Translations under genes and position numbers: made by a program
Notes under the pieces: generated by a model
What the model saw: only the letters and a program-made list of their open reading frames with translations
What the model was told of the DNA's origin: nothing
The model's database searches: none
NCBI RefSeq assembly: GCF_000719975.1
Contig: NZ_JOIJ01000021.1
Span: 1 to 55,248, forward strand
Origin: Prauserella rugosa
GTDB lineage: Bacteria > Actinomycetota > Actinomycetes > Mycobacteriales > Pseudonocardiaceae
Length of the DNA: 55,248 bases
Reading direction: 5' to 3'
Part shown: piece after piece, positions 47,709 through 55,248 of the stretch
How positions within the stretch are numbered: the stretch's first letter is position 1
How the letters are laid out: each line of letters begins with the position of its first letter

Positions 47709-48461
47709 TCAGCCCTCGGCCACACGGGGACTGGTGGCGATCTCGGTGCCGTCGGGCAGGGTCGAGATCGTGAAGTCGGCGAAGACGTTCTCGGCCGCCT
47801 TCTGCAGCTCGCGCAGGCACGCGACCGCCAGCGCGCGGATCTCCACGTCGGCGTGCTCGGTCGCACGCATGGCGATGAAATGCCGCCATGCGCGGTAGTT
47901 GCCGGTGACGACGATGCGGGTCTCGGTGGCGTTGGGCAACACCGCGCGGGCCGCCTGCCTGGCCTGCTTGCGGCGCAGCGTCGCGTTCGGTGCGTCGGCG
48001 AACTTTCGTTCGAGGCCGGCGAGCAACTCGGTGTAGGCCTCGACGCTGGCCCGGGTCGCGGCGAGGAACCGCTCGTGCAGCTCGGGGTCCTCGGCGATGA
48101 CGTCGGGCTCGACGAACGCGGCGTCGGTCTCGGGCACGTACCGCTGTGAGAGCTGTGAGTAGGAGAAGTGCCGGTGGCGGATCAGCTCGTGGGTCACCGA
48201 TCGCGAGATGCCCGTGATGTAGAAGGTGACCGAGCCGTGTTCGAGGACTGACAGGTGCCCGACCTCGATGATGTGGTCGAGGTAGCCGGCGTTGGTCGCG
48301 GTCCTCGGGTTGGGTTTCTGCCACGACTGGTAGCACGCCCGGCCCGCGAACTCCGCGAGCGCCTGTCCGCCGTCGGCGTCGGTGCTCCACGGGACGTCCT
48401 CGGGCGGGAGGAACTCCGTCTTCGCGATCAACCGCACCTGCGGCGACACCGTTTCGACCAC
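47709..48461 (-). CDS. thyX: Flavin-dependent thymidylate synthase
   Basis: A 250-aa FAD enzyme that makes dTMP from dUMP using methylene-tetrahydrofolate. The ThyX motif [13 protein letters not shown] is at residues 95-107, and [31 protein letters not shown] and the C-terminal [13 protein letters not shown] are near-identical to M. tuberculosis ThyX, which is also 250 aa. The frame is open upstream, but the GTG at 48461 has GGGGAG 6 nt before it and gives the expected length. It corresponds to Rv2754c. The 226-nt gap upstream is shared with a divergent regulator gene. Confidence 0.95.
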   Translation of the reverse strand: MVETVSPQVRLIAKTEFLPPEDVPWSTDADGGQALAEFAGRACYQSWQKPNPRTATNAGYLDHIIEVGHLSVLEHGSVTFYITGISRSVTHELIRHRHFSYSQLSQRYVPETDAAFVEPDVIAEDPELHERFLAATRASVEAYTELLAGLERKFADAPNATLRRKQARQAARAVLPNATETRIVVTGNYRAWRHFIAMRATEHADVEIRALAVACLRELQKAAENVFADFTISTLPDGTEIATSPRVAEG

Positions 48462-48626
48462 GTACTGCTCCCCTCTCCTGACCAGCCGGCGGGCCCGGCC
48501 ACGGCCGCCGGGGCCCGCTGCGTGCTGCACCGCGCAGCGTACTGGGCCGAACCGCTGCTCGTCCGGCCCGGCAGCCGCGACGGCTGTCCCCTCGGGCTGC
48601 TCGACGACACCGCCACCAACGGCACA

Positions 48627-48688
48627 TGACATCATCGATGACGTCATTCTCCTTGCATGATGTCATGCGTGACGTCACCATGAAGTCA
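48627..48688. promoter_or_regulatory. Cluster of TGAYGTCA sites before the RHH gene
   Basis: TGACATCA (48627), TGACGTCA (48639), TGATGTCA (48658, read as TGACATCA on the other strand) and TGACGTCA (48670) form two pairs, each spaced 12 bp start to start; TGAAGTCA (48681) follows 11 bp on and overlaps the ATG at 48688. The region is AT-rich relative to its surroundings and has no other reason to be so. It is a probable operator for the ribbon-helix-helix protein encoded next, and may affect divergent thyX. Confidence 0.7.
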
Positions 48689-49407
48689 TGGACCTCACTC
48701 CGTATCTGGACCGACTTCGCGAGGACCTCACCACGAGCGCCTCCGCGGGGGACGAGGACATGCAGCGGGCCGCGGGGGTGCTGTCGGCGGCACTCGAACC
48801 GGCTGCGCGGCTCACGCTCATGAACGCCCTGGCCGACATGGCCGAGGAGGTGACCTCCCGACTGGACGGGCCCACCGTCGACGTCCGCCTCGACGGCCGC
48901 GACGTCCGGGTCGTGGTCGACGGCGGGGTCACCGGCGGCGGCGAGGCCGCCGGTGCCGGACCCGGCGCCGACGGTGCGTCCCACGGCGACGCCGCGGCAC
49001 GGGGCTTCTCGTTCGGCGACATCGCCGGCTCGTCCGGGGACATCAGCCGGATCACGCTGCGCATCGTCGAGCAGATCAAGGAACAGGCCGAGCAGGCCGC
49101 CGCCGCGCAAGGGCTGTCGCTGAACTCGTTCGTCGCACAGGCCGTGCAGCAGGCATTGCGGGCGAGCGCGCAGGGCCAGCACGGCCACCCCGGCCACCGG
49201 CGGGCTCGCACCCACGAGCGCCCCCGCCGTGGTCCGCAGCAGCGCCGCGGCCACGACGGCCCCGGCCACGCCGGCAACGACGACAGAAACAACGGCAGAA
49301 ACAACGCCGAGCACGACAGGGACCGCGAGGCCGGCGGGACTCGCGGGGACCACGAGCAGCGCCCGGGCACCGACCGGTCGCACCTGCACGGATGGGTGGA
49401 AGGCTGA
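48688..49407 (+). CDS. Ribbon-helix-helix regulator, HicB/antitoxin-like
   Basis: A 239-aa protein with a helical N-terminal domain (MDLTPYLDRLREDLTTSA... ALEPAARLTLMNALADMAEE), a Gly-rich linker, and a ribbon-helix-helix domain (SRITLRIVEQIKEQAEQAAAAQGLSLNSFVAQAVQQAL) like HicB-type antitoxins and Arc-type repressors. The last 90 residues are very hydrophilic, rich in Arg, His, Gly, Asn and Asp, and probably bind nucleic acid nonspecifically or are disordered. No toxin gene is adjacent. The stop overlaps the ATG of a DUF4097 gene, its likely partner. Paired TGAYGTCA repeats directly upstream suggest autoregulation. Confidence 0.8.
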   Translation: MDLTPYLDRLREDLTTSASAGDEDMQRAAGVLSAALEPAARLTLMNALADMAEEVTSRLDGPTVDVRLDGRDVRVVVDGGVTGGGEAAGAGPGADGASHGDAAARGFSFGDIAGSSGDISRITLRIVEQIKEQAEQAAAAQGLSLNSFVAQAVQQALRASAQGQHGHPGHRRARTHERPRRGPQQRRGHDGPGHAGNDDRNNGRNNAEHDRDREAGGTRGDHEQRPGTDRSHLHGWVEG

Positions 49408-50330
49408 TGAACGAGCACGCGGGCACGAGCGGACAGCCGGAGGACCCGATCCGGGTCGAGACCGTCGAGCTGGAGACAGGCGGCGAACCCGCGGAGGTCG
49501 ACGTCGACATCCCGTTCGGGTCGGTGACGCTCCTGCTCGGCGACGGGCCGTTCTCGGTGACCGTCCGCCACGACCCCCAGGCGCACCTGCCGTGGACCGA
49601 CAGCGTGACGAGCCTGCTGAACTGGGTGGGCGAGCGCTTCGGCGCGGCCGAACTGGCCGGTACACCCGCGGAGGCGGTGGCGCAGTGCCGCATCGAGGCC
49701 GGCGGCGGGCGCATCGTGGTGCGCGGTCCGGGCTCGCTGCCGTTGCACGCGGTACCGCTCGGCGTCACGGTGCACGCGCCGGAGGGCAGCTCGGTACGAG
49801 TGCGTGCCGCGGCGGGCCCCATCACCGTGGACGGCACGTGCGGAGGCGCGGATCTGAGCACCGGATCCGGTGCGGTGCGGCTGGGCGACGCCGACGGTGC
49901 GGTGACCGTCCGCGCGGGCGGCGGGGACGTCACGGCCGGGACCCTGCGCGGCGGGCTGCAACTACGCGGCACGGGCGAGGTCGCCGTCGGTGGGCTGGCT
50001 GCGCCGTCGGCGGTGTCAACGAGCGACGGTGACGTGCGGATCGGCGAGGTCTCCGGGGACGTCCTGGTGCGCACCAGCAGCGGGCACGTCACCGTCGAGA
50101 ACGTCGCGTCGGGGGCGATCGACGCCACGACGGGATCGGGCACGATCCGAGTCGGCATCGGCTCGGGCGTGGCCGCGGAGATCGACCTGTCGTCGGGCTC
50201 GGGCCGGGCCGTGAGCGAGCTCGACGTCTCCGACATGGCACCCGACCGCGACGTGCCCGTGTCGGTGCGCGCCCGCACCGGGGTGGGCGATGCGATCGTC
50301 ACCTCGGCGCTCACCGCGGCCGCGCGCTGA
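49407..50330 (+). CDS. DUF4097-type beta-repeat protein
   Basis: A 307-aa protein whose C-terminal two thirds is a parallel beta-repeat: successive ~20-residue units such as GTCGGADLSTGSGAVRLGDA, DGAVTVRAGGGDVTAGTLRG and SSGHVTVENVASGAIDATTG match DUF4097. No signal peptide or membrane segment is seen, so it is probably cytoplasmic. The start overlaps the stop of the RHH gene (TGATG), implying translational coupling. Similar pairs occur in other actinobacteria but their function is unknown. The last 20 nt overlap the convergent AlkX gene. Confidence 0.83.
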   Translation: MNEHAGTSGQPEDPIRVETVELETGGEPAEVDVDIPFGSVTLLLGDGPFSVTVRHDPQAHLPWTDSVTSLLNWVGERFGAAELAGTPAEAVAQCRIEAGGGRIVVRGPGSLPLHAVPLGVTVHAPEGSSVRVRAAAGPITVDGTCGGADLSTGSGAVRLGDADGAVTVRAGGGDVTAGTLRGGLQLRGTGEVAVGGLAAPSAVSTSDGDVRIGEVSGDVLVRTSSGHVTVENVASGAIDATTGSGTIRVGIGSGVAAEIDLSSGSGRAVSELDVSDMAPDRDVPVSVRARTGVGDAIVTSALTAAAR

Positions 50331-51525
50331 CCTCCCCGGCGAGCTCGGTCGCCAGGTCGCCGGCCTCGCCGACCACCACGTCGTCGAGTTCCAGCCAGTC
50401 GGCCGTCTCCCGCAGCTGGGCGGCGAGTTCGGCGGCGACGTGGCCACGGTCGACGTCGGCCTCGGCGAAGGCACCGGGCACCCGCAGCACCGAGGCGGTC
50501 CGGTCCGCCTTCAGGTCGACCCGGCCCACGAGTCGCCCGTCGAGCAGGAACGGGAACACGTAGTAGCCGTACTCGCGCCGGGCGGCGGGCACGTAGATCT
50601 CGATGCGGTAGCGGAAGCCGAACAGTCGCTCGGTGCGGGCGCGTTCCCAGATCAGCGGGTCGAACGGGCACAGCAACGCCCGTCCGGTGACCGTACGCGG
50701 GGTCGTCGCGGCCACATGGCGGTACGCCTGCGGCCGCCAGCCCTGCACCCGCACCGGTTCGAGTGTCCCGTCGTCAACGAGCTCGCCGATCGCCGCACGG
50801 GTGATCTCGGGGCCGAGCCGGTAGTAGTCCCGCAGATCGGTCTCGGTGCCCACCCCGAGCGCCTCGGCCGACCGTGCCACCAGTGCCCGCGCGGCCTCGG
50901 CCGGTTCGACCCGGCGCGCACGGACCGCCGCGGGCAGCACCCGCTCGGTCAGGTCGTAACACCGTTCGAACCCGCGCCGCGTGCCCGTGGTCAGCTCGCC
51001 GATGCCGAACAGCCACTCGCACACCTTCTTGACGTCCGAGCGTTCCCACCACGATCCCGGCGTGCGCCGCTCACCGCCGGTCAGCTCCCGTTCGATCGTG
51101 CCCGCACCGACCGGGCCGAGCTCCTTGACGACCGCCAGCACGTCCTCGACCAGGCCGGTGGACTCGTCGACGAGCCGTTCGTAGCCACGCCACCAGCCTC
51201 GCCGTTTCGCGCCCGACATCAACAACGGCCAGTCCTCGACGGGGATCAGGCTCGCCTCGTGCGCCCAGCACTCGACGAGCAGCCGCGGCCTGCGTGCGGT
51301 GTCGGTCCAGGCCGCGTCGTCGACGAGCGCCGGGTCGTACGGCCCCAGCCGGGCCAGCAGCGGCGCGTAGTGCGCCCGCATGGCGACGTTCACCGAGTCG
51401 AGCTGCAACAGCTTCGTGCGGCCGAGGGCGCGGTTGAGATGCCGCCGGGTCGGCTCGCCCGCAGGCCGGGGGTCGGTGAACCCCTGGGCCGCCAGCGCCG
51501 TACGTCGGGCCACGGACAGGCTCAT
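50311..51525 (-). CDS. YcaQ/AlkX-type DNA crosslink glycosylase
   Basis: A 404-aa protein of the winged-helix HTH_42 family. LLQLDSVNVAMRAHY carries the Q-L-D form of the family motif (Q-x-D in AlkX/YcaQ, Q-x-Q in AlkZ), LVECWAHEASLIP and CPFDPLIWERARTERLFGFRYRIEIYVPA are strongly conserved. E. coli YcaQ removes alkylated bases and unhooks interstrand crosslinks; the same is inferred here. A GTG at 51534 is an equally possible start. It does not sit in a biosynthetic cluster, so it should be general repair rather than self-resistance. Confidence 0.82.
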   Translation of the reverse strand: MSLSVARRTALAAQGFTDPRPAGEPTRRHLNRALGRTKLLQLDSVNVAMRAHYAPLLARLGPYDPALVDDAAWTDTARRPRLLVECWAHEASLIPVEDWPLLMSGAKRRGWWRGYERLVDESTGLVEDVLAVVKELGPVGAGTIERELTGGERRTPGSWWERSDVKKVCEWLFGIGELTTGTRRGFERCYDLTERVLPAAVRARRVEPAEAARALVARSAEALGVGTETDLRDYYRLGPEITRAAIGELVDDGTLEPVRVQGWRPQAYRHVAATTPRTVTGRALLCPFDPLIWERARTERLFGFRYRIEIYVPAARREYGYYVFPFLLDGRLVGRVDLKADRTASVLRVPGAFAEADVDRGHVAAELAAQLRETADWLELDDVVVGEAGDLATELAGEVSARPR

Positions 51526-51569
51526 CGTTCTCACGGTTCGCCATGGTGGCAGGCGCCACCGACACTCCG

Positions 51570-51598
51570 CCGCTACTGCCGCTACTGCCGCTACTGCC
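51570..51598. repeat. 9-bp tandem repeat (CCGCTACTG) after priA
   Basis: Three exact copies of CCGCTACTG and a partial fourth lie immediately beyond the priA stop codon, between it and the AlkX gene start (69-nt gap). Confidence 0.8.
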
Positions 51599-51603
51599 GG
51601 GGC

Positions 51604-53751
51604 CTAGATGAGGTCGAGCGGGTCGAGGCGGATCCGCACCGGGCTGTCCTCCTTACGCGCGCCCCGCACGGCGGCCAGGGTGTGGGCCGCCGCGGCCAGG
51701 GCACGTCCGTCCCCGCGCGGCACCCGCACGAGCGCGCGTTCGCGGTCCGACCGCCCCTCCTCGTCGACCTCGCCCAGCGGCACCGGGCCCAGGATCTCGG
51801 CGCTGTCGGGCAGGTCGATCTCGTCGAGCGCCTCCGCCAGGGCGTCCGGTGCGGCGTCGAGACTCGCCATGCGCACCGCGGGAGGGAAGCCGAGCTCGCG
51901 CCGTTCGGCCAGTTCGGATTCGGCCAACCAGCCCGGGTCCCACCGCACCAGCGCCTGCACCACGGGGATCGCCGCCTCGGCGCCGACGACGACCCGGCCG
52001 CCGTCCGAAGCGGGGCGCACGAGCGCCGCGGCCGCCATCCAGCGGCGCAACGCCTCCTCCGAGGCACGCAGGTCCTGCCTGCCCAGCAGCGCCCATCCGT
52101 CCAGCAGCAGGGCGGCGCCGTATCCGCCGTCGGCGACCGGTTCCGCACCCGGCGTGGCCACGACCAGCGCCGGGGCCGAGGCCACCTCGGAGAGCACCTC
52201 GCCGCCGCCCGAGGTCCGCACGGCGACCCCGGCGAACGCCCGTCCCAGCTCCTCGGCGGTCCGTTTGGACCCGATCACGACGGCACGCAGGCGCGTCGAC
52301 CCGCACGCGCTGCACCGGAAGGCCGCGTCGGTGACCCCGCACCACCGGCACCGGGGTGATCCGGCCTCTCCCCCGCTCGGCAACGACAGCGGGCCCGCAC
52401 AGTGGCGGCACCGCGCACGTGTGCGGCACTGCGCACACGCCAGGCCAGGGACGTAGCCACGCCGCGGCACCTGCACCAGCACCGGAGCGCCCGCCCGGAG
52501 GCTCGCGCGCGCGGCCTCGAACGCCACCGCGGGCAGCCGCGCCGCCCGTGCCGCCTCGTCCCGCGCGACGTCGAAGTCCTCGCCGGTGGGCGTCACGCGT
52601 GGCGCCGCGGCCCGCACCTGCTCCCTGGTGGCGGTCAACGGCTGGGCCCACCCGGACTCGAGCAGCAGCTGCGCCTCGGCCGTCCTGGCGAACCCGGCCA
52701 CGAGCAGCGACGCCCGGTCGGCGTGCGCGCGCACCATGAGCACGTCGCGGACCTGCGGGTACGGCATGTGGGGGTCGACGTGCAGGTCGTCGCCGTCGTC
52801 CCACACCACGTACAGCGCCGGATCGGCGACCGGGGCGAACATCGCGGCGCGGGTGCCCACGACGATCCGCGCAGTGCCGCGTTTGACGGCGAGCCAGCGG
52901 CGGTACCGCTCCGCCGGGCCCAGGTCCGCCGACAGCGCCGTCACCGTTGCGGACCCGGCGAGCGCGGCGCACGCCGCCGTCACGCGCGCCACGTCCCGGT
53001 GGTCGGGCATGACCAGGACCGCCCCGCGGCCCTGGGCGGCCACGGTGGCGGCCAGTTCGGCGAGTCGGGCGGGCCAGTCCTCCCCCGGCAGCGCCTGCCA
53101 CACCGCGTTCGCCACGCGGCCCGCGGCCAGCGCGGCCACGTAGGAGCCTCCCCACCGGTACCGCTCCCACGCCGCGGCGTCCGGGGCTGCCTGCGGCGTG
53201 GTGTCGGCCCCGGACGCCGTATCCGTGTCCTCCGCCTCGACGGCGGCATGGCGCGGCGGGATCGCCAGACGAGCCACGTCCATGAACGTGCCGCCGTAGC
53301 GCTCGGCCACGGCCCGGCACAGTGCCGCGAGGCGCGGCGTGAGGACGACCTCGCTGGAGACCACGCGCTCGAGGAAGGCCAACCGGCCGCGGTGGTCGGT
53401 CGTGGTCGCGCGTTCGACGAGGAACCCGTCGACCAGCTGTCCCGCGAACCGCACCCGCACGCGGCAGCCGGCGACGGCACGTTCGTCGAGCTCGCGGGGC
53501 ACCTGGTAGTCGAACGTCCGGTCCAGATGCGGCAGCGGCACGTCGACCGCGACCCTGGCGATGGGGTCGCGGTCGGCGGGCTGCTTACGGCCCTTGTCGC
53601 TGCGCTTGCCGCCGCGCGGCCGCCCGGCGGTTTTCCGGCCTGCCTTCGCGCCCCGTGCGTCCGCTGCGTCCCCTGCCTTCCCCGAGTTCGCCGTCGTCGG
53701 CGTGGGAAGGTCGTCCAGATCCCACAGCGGGGTCGGTTCGGGGCCGGTCAC
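51604..53751 (-). CDS. priA: PriA-like primosome protein without helicase motifs
   Basis: A 715-aa PriA relative. A basic 60-residue start precedes the 3'-DNA-binding domain (VAVDVPLPHLDRTFDYQVP), a helicase-fold region, the zinc-binding Cys cluster (CAQCRTRARCRHC...CRWCG...CSACG), and the C-terminal domain (RELGFPPAVRMASL). In place of the Walker A loop it has no G-x-G-K-T, and the DExH box is replaced by WDDGDD, so ATP hydrolysis is unlikely; this loss is known for actinobacterial PriA. It probably acts as a structural restart factor. The GTG start lies 25 nt after the upstream acyltransferase stop. Confidence 0.92.
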   Translation of the reverse strand: MTGPEPTPLWDLDDLPTPTTANSGKAGDAADARGAKAGRKTAGRPRGGKRSDKGRKQPADRDPIARVAVDVPLPHLDRTFDYQVPRELDERAVAGCRVRVRFAGQLVDGFLVERATTTDHRGRLAFLERVVSSEVVLTPRLAALCRAVAERYGGTFMDVARLAIPPRHAAVEAEDTDTASGADTTPQAAPDAAAWERYRWGGSYVAALAAGRVANAVWQALPGEDWPARLAELAATVAAQGRGAVLVMPDHRDVARVTAACAALAGSATVTALSADLGPAERYRRWLAVKRGTARIVVGTRAAMFAPVADPALYVVWDDGDDLHVDPHMPYPQVRDVLMVRAHADRASLLVAGFARTAEAQLLLESGWAQPLTATREQVRAAAPRVTPTGEDFDVARDEAARAARLPAVAFEAARASLRAGAPVLVQVPRRGYVPGLACAQCRTRARCRHCAGPLSLPSGGEAGSPRCRWCGVTDAAFRCSACGSTRLRAVVIGSKRTAEELGRAFAGVAVRTSGGGEVLSEVASAPALVVATPGAEPVADGGYGAALLLDGWALLGRQDLRASEEALRRWMAAAALVRPASDGGRVVVGAEAAIPVVQALVRWDPGWLAESELAERRELGFPPAVRMASLDAAPDALAEALDEIDLPDSAEILGPVPLGEVDEEGRSDRERALVRVPRGDGRALAAAAHTLAAVRGARKEDSPVRIRLDPLDLI

Positions 53752-53776
53752 GCCGTCTTCTTTACCAGAGCGGCGC

Positions 53777-54955
53777 TCACGTCCCGGTGCGGGCCGTCCG
53801 TCTCGGCAGGGCGTCGATCCCCTTGTTCAGCAGGGTGAACGCGGGTTGCTCCACCCACCGGGTGAGCGCCCAGCCGAGCAGCACCGCCGTGGCCAGGTAG
53901 GCGGGGATCCAGCCGAACCACGGCACACCGAGATCGGCCAGGTGGCGCGCCACGAGCGAGCCCATGACGTAGTGCATGAGGTACACGCCGTACGAGATCC
54001 CGGCGAGCCAGCGGATGGGCCGGGCGAAGTTCGTCAGGAACCGCGCATCCCACACCGGCTGGTAGGCCGCCACGCAGATGAGCACGAGCGCGACGGCGAA
54101 CGCGACGACCGAGTCGCCGGGCGGCGGGTGCTTGGTGTGCGCCACGAGGACGACGACGAGCATCAGCAGCAGCTCGGTGAACGTCATGCGCTGCTTGGAC
54201 CACCGGAAGATCGCCACGCCCGCGATCAGCAGGTGGGCCCGGTTGAGGCCGGTGCCGTCCATGAACATGCTGACCCACTCCGGCGGCACCATGCCCGGGC
54301 CCATGAACAGGTAGCGCAGGGCCAGCGGGAACAGCAGCACGCCCCACATCACGAGCGAGGCCGCGCGTCCGCGCACCCTGCCCTTCCAGGCCAGCAGCGC
54401 GATCGCCGTGAACCCGCAGACCTGGATCGGCACGGTCCAGTGGGCGCGGTCGATGTACTGCACGCTGTCGAGCAGGTTGGGCATCAGCGCCAGGTTGCCG
54501 ACGAGGTCGGTGTAGGACGGCCGGTAGAAGCCCTCCGGGTGCAACGCGATGCTGGCGGCGAAGATCACCACGACGGCCACGAAGAACGCGGGCAGCAGGC
54601 GCGCCAACCGGCGCAGCCACCAGCGCAGCGGCGGCTTCTTGCCGATCGTCATCGCGGCGAAGTAGCCGGAGATGACGATCAGCAGGGACGCGCCGAACGG
54701 GAAGTCCATCTGCAGCGGTCCCGGCGGCAGGTCGTAGCCGGGCAGCGTGTGCGGGGTGAGGAACGTGGTGTGGAAGGCCAGGACCGCGAGAATGCCGAGT
54801 ACGCGTACCGCGTCCCAGCTGATGTGCCGGGGGCTGCGCACCGGCGCCGCGGGCGCGCCCGCGGACTCCGTCGAGCCTGTCGCCGCCGCGGTCACACCGC
54901 CCGTACCGCTGTCCGCGCCGCCGGGGCGGCTGCCGGTTCCCTGAGTGTCCACCAC
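53777..54955 (-). CDS. Membrane acyltransferase (acyltransferase-3/OafA type)
   Basis: A 392-aa integral membrane acyltransferase with about ten helices. ISWDAVRVLGILAVLAFH gives the R-x10-H-type motif of acyltransferase-3 proteins, and GISYGVYLMHYV and a ...RWVEQPA end the fold. Such enzymes O-acetylate glycans or antibiotics; the substrate is unknown. It sits between priA and metK, where no such gene is expected, so it may be an insertion. The start is uncertain: the GTG at 54955 is 9 nt after TACGCT; an in-frame codon at 55090 would translate through the metK terminator and is unlikely. Confidence 0.78.
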   Translation of the reverse strand: MVDTQGTGSRPGGADSGTGGVTAAATGSTESAGAPAAPVRSPRHISWDAVRVLGILAVLAFHTTFLTPHTLPGYDLPPGPLQMDFPFGASLLIVISGYFAAMTIGKKPPLRWWLRRLARLLPAFFVAVVVIFAASIALHPEGFYRPSYTDLVGNLALMPNLLDSVQYIDRAHWTVPIQVCGFTAIALLAWKGRVRGRAASLVMWGVLLFPLALRYLFMGPGMVPPEWVSMFMDGTGLNRAHLLIAGVAIFRWSKQRMTFTELLLMLVVVLVAHTKHPPPGDSVVAFAVALVLICVAAYQPVWDARFLTNFARPIRWLAGISYGVYLMHYVMGSLVARHLADLGVPWFGWIPAYLATAVLLGWALTRWVEQPAFTLLNKGIDALPRRTARTGT

Positions 54956-55028
54956 AAGTTCCGAAGCGTATGACACCGCATCACCCGTCCGGGCGGCAGG
55001 TGACCCGTGTGTCTCGAATTCACACCGA

Positions 55029-55075
55029 AAGGAAAACGGCCCCTGGTCAGGGACCGTGCTGGGGCCGTTCTCCTT
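55029..55075 (-). terminator. Terminator of metK
   Basis: AAGGAGAACGGCCCC (55075-55061) pairs with GGGGCCGTTTTCCTT (55043-55029) over 15 positions with one mismatch, with an inner GGTC/GACC stem; the 3' arm ends in T-rich TTTTCCTTT. It lies 46 nt after the metK stop. Confidence 0.8.
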
Positions 55076-55120
55076 GCACTCTCCGGTCACGCCCGCCGTG
55101 CCGGCGCGCGATGCGCGGCG

Positions 55121-55248
55121 CTACGCGCCGGTGGCGCGCACGAGGTCGTCGGCGCGGTTGGTGTTTTCCCACGGCAGGTTGGCGTCCGGGCGACCGAAGT
55201 GCCCGTAGGCCGCGGTCTGGGCATAGATCGGCCGCAACAGGTCCATGT
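55121..55248 (-). CDS. metK: S-adenosylmethionine synthetase, C-terminal end (partial)
   Basis: Only the last 42 codons are in the window; the gene starts beyond it. [20 protein letters not shown] and [19 protein letters not shown] are the conserved C-terminus of actinobacterial MetK, which makes S-adenosylmethionine from ATP and methionine. A strong terminator follows. MetK next to PriA is an actinobacterial arrangement, here separated by the acyltransferase gene. Confidence 0.93.
   Translation of the reverse strand, partial: MDLLRPIYAQTAAYGHFGRPDANLPWENTNRADDLVRATGA

Noticed and set aside
48688..49407. Complete HicAB toxin-antitoxin pair
   Set aside because: The RHH domain is HicB-like, but no HicA-type or other toxin gene is adjacent; the coupled gene is a DUF4097 beta-repeat protein.

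Overview
The window is high-GC DNA from an actinobacterium, most likely a member of the Pseudonocardiaceae (Amycolatopsis/Saccharomonospora/Prauserella type). This rests on gene content and order: mraZ-rsmH-ftsL-like-ftsI, fadD15 with its SRPBCC and ArsA-like neighbours, clgR-pspA-pspM, cinA-pgsA-rimO, ftsK, dapA-rnj-thyX and priA-metK match Mycobacterium tuberculosis blocks, while a stand-alone EspG/PPE-like/DUF3558 cluster is typical of Pseudonocardiaceae. The family assignment is inference.

Layout. 1-8.1 kb: the end of a class I DAHP synthase, then an exoribonuclease, a PlsC acyltransferase, a gutted alpha/beta-hydrolase gene, a membrane protein, a NUDIX fusion protein and a minus-strand operon SRPBCC-ArsA-like-(SCO2127-like)-ROK glucokinase; a metallophosphoesterase and a second SRPBCC gene follow. 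8.2-10.1 kb: fadD15 with a palindrome before it and a hairpin terminator after it. 10.2-14.9 kb: the head of the division and cell-wall cluster on the minus strand, read from a promoter carrying four MraZ boxes. 15.3-17.9 kb: the ESX-associated four-gene operon. 18.1-23.3 kb: a plus-strand MoxR-DUF58-transglutaminase operon. 23.4-30.9 kb: DUF3040 protein, DinB, methyltransferase, an orphan ParA, a Nei-type glycosylase, pyrD with an unusual leader, and a degraded amidase/allophanate-hydrolase relative. 31-34.3 kb: the envelope-stress unit clgR-pspA-pspM plus cinA. 34.3-40 kb: pgsA, rimO, a GNAT acetyltransferase and ftsK. 40-45.5 kb: a second acyltransferase, a divergent Lrp-EamA pair, RNase J and dapA. 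45.6-48.5 kb: a Ser/Thr kinase, an ACT-domain protein and thyX. 48.6-50.3 kb: a ribbon-helix-helix regulator with a DUF4097 partner. 50.3-55.2 kb: an AlkX-type glycosylase, PriA, a membrane acyltransferase and the end of metK.

Most genes are housekeeping (cell wall, nucleotides, repair, lipids, envelope stress). The novelty is between them. The most striking item is the pyrD leader at 28.2-28.4 kb: a 12-codon ORF behind a Shine-Dalgarno that pairs with about 16 nt of the 16S rRNA tail, mutually exclusive hairpins, and then a strong terminator-like stem. Other candidates are a 116-bp nested palindrome at 37.1 kb, a 79-bp hairpin between mraZ and rsmH, an exact 21-bp tandem array at 10.25 kb, and paired TGAYGTCA sites before the RHH gene. 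Many genes seem to be leaderless, with a TANNNT hexamer 6-8 nt before the start codon. I see no tRNA, rRNA, CRISPR, insertion sequence, integrase or origin.
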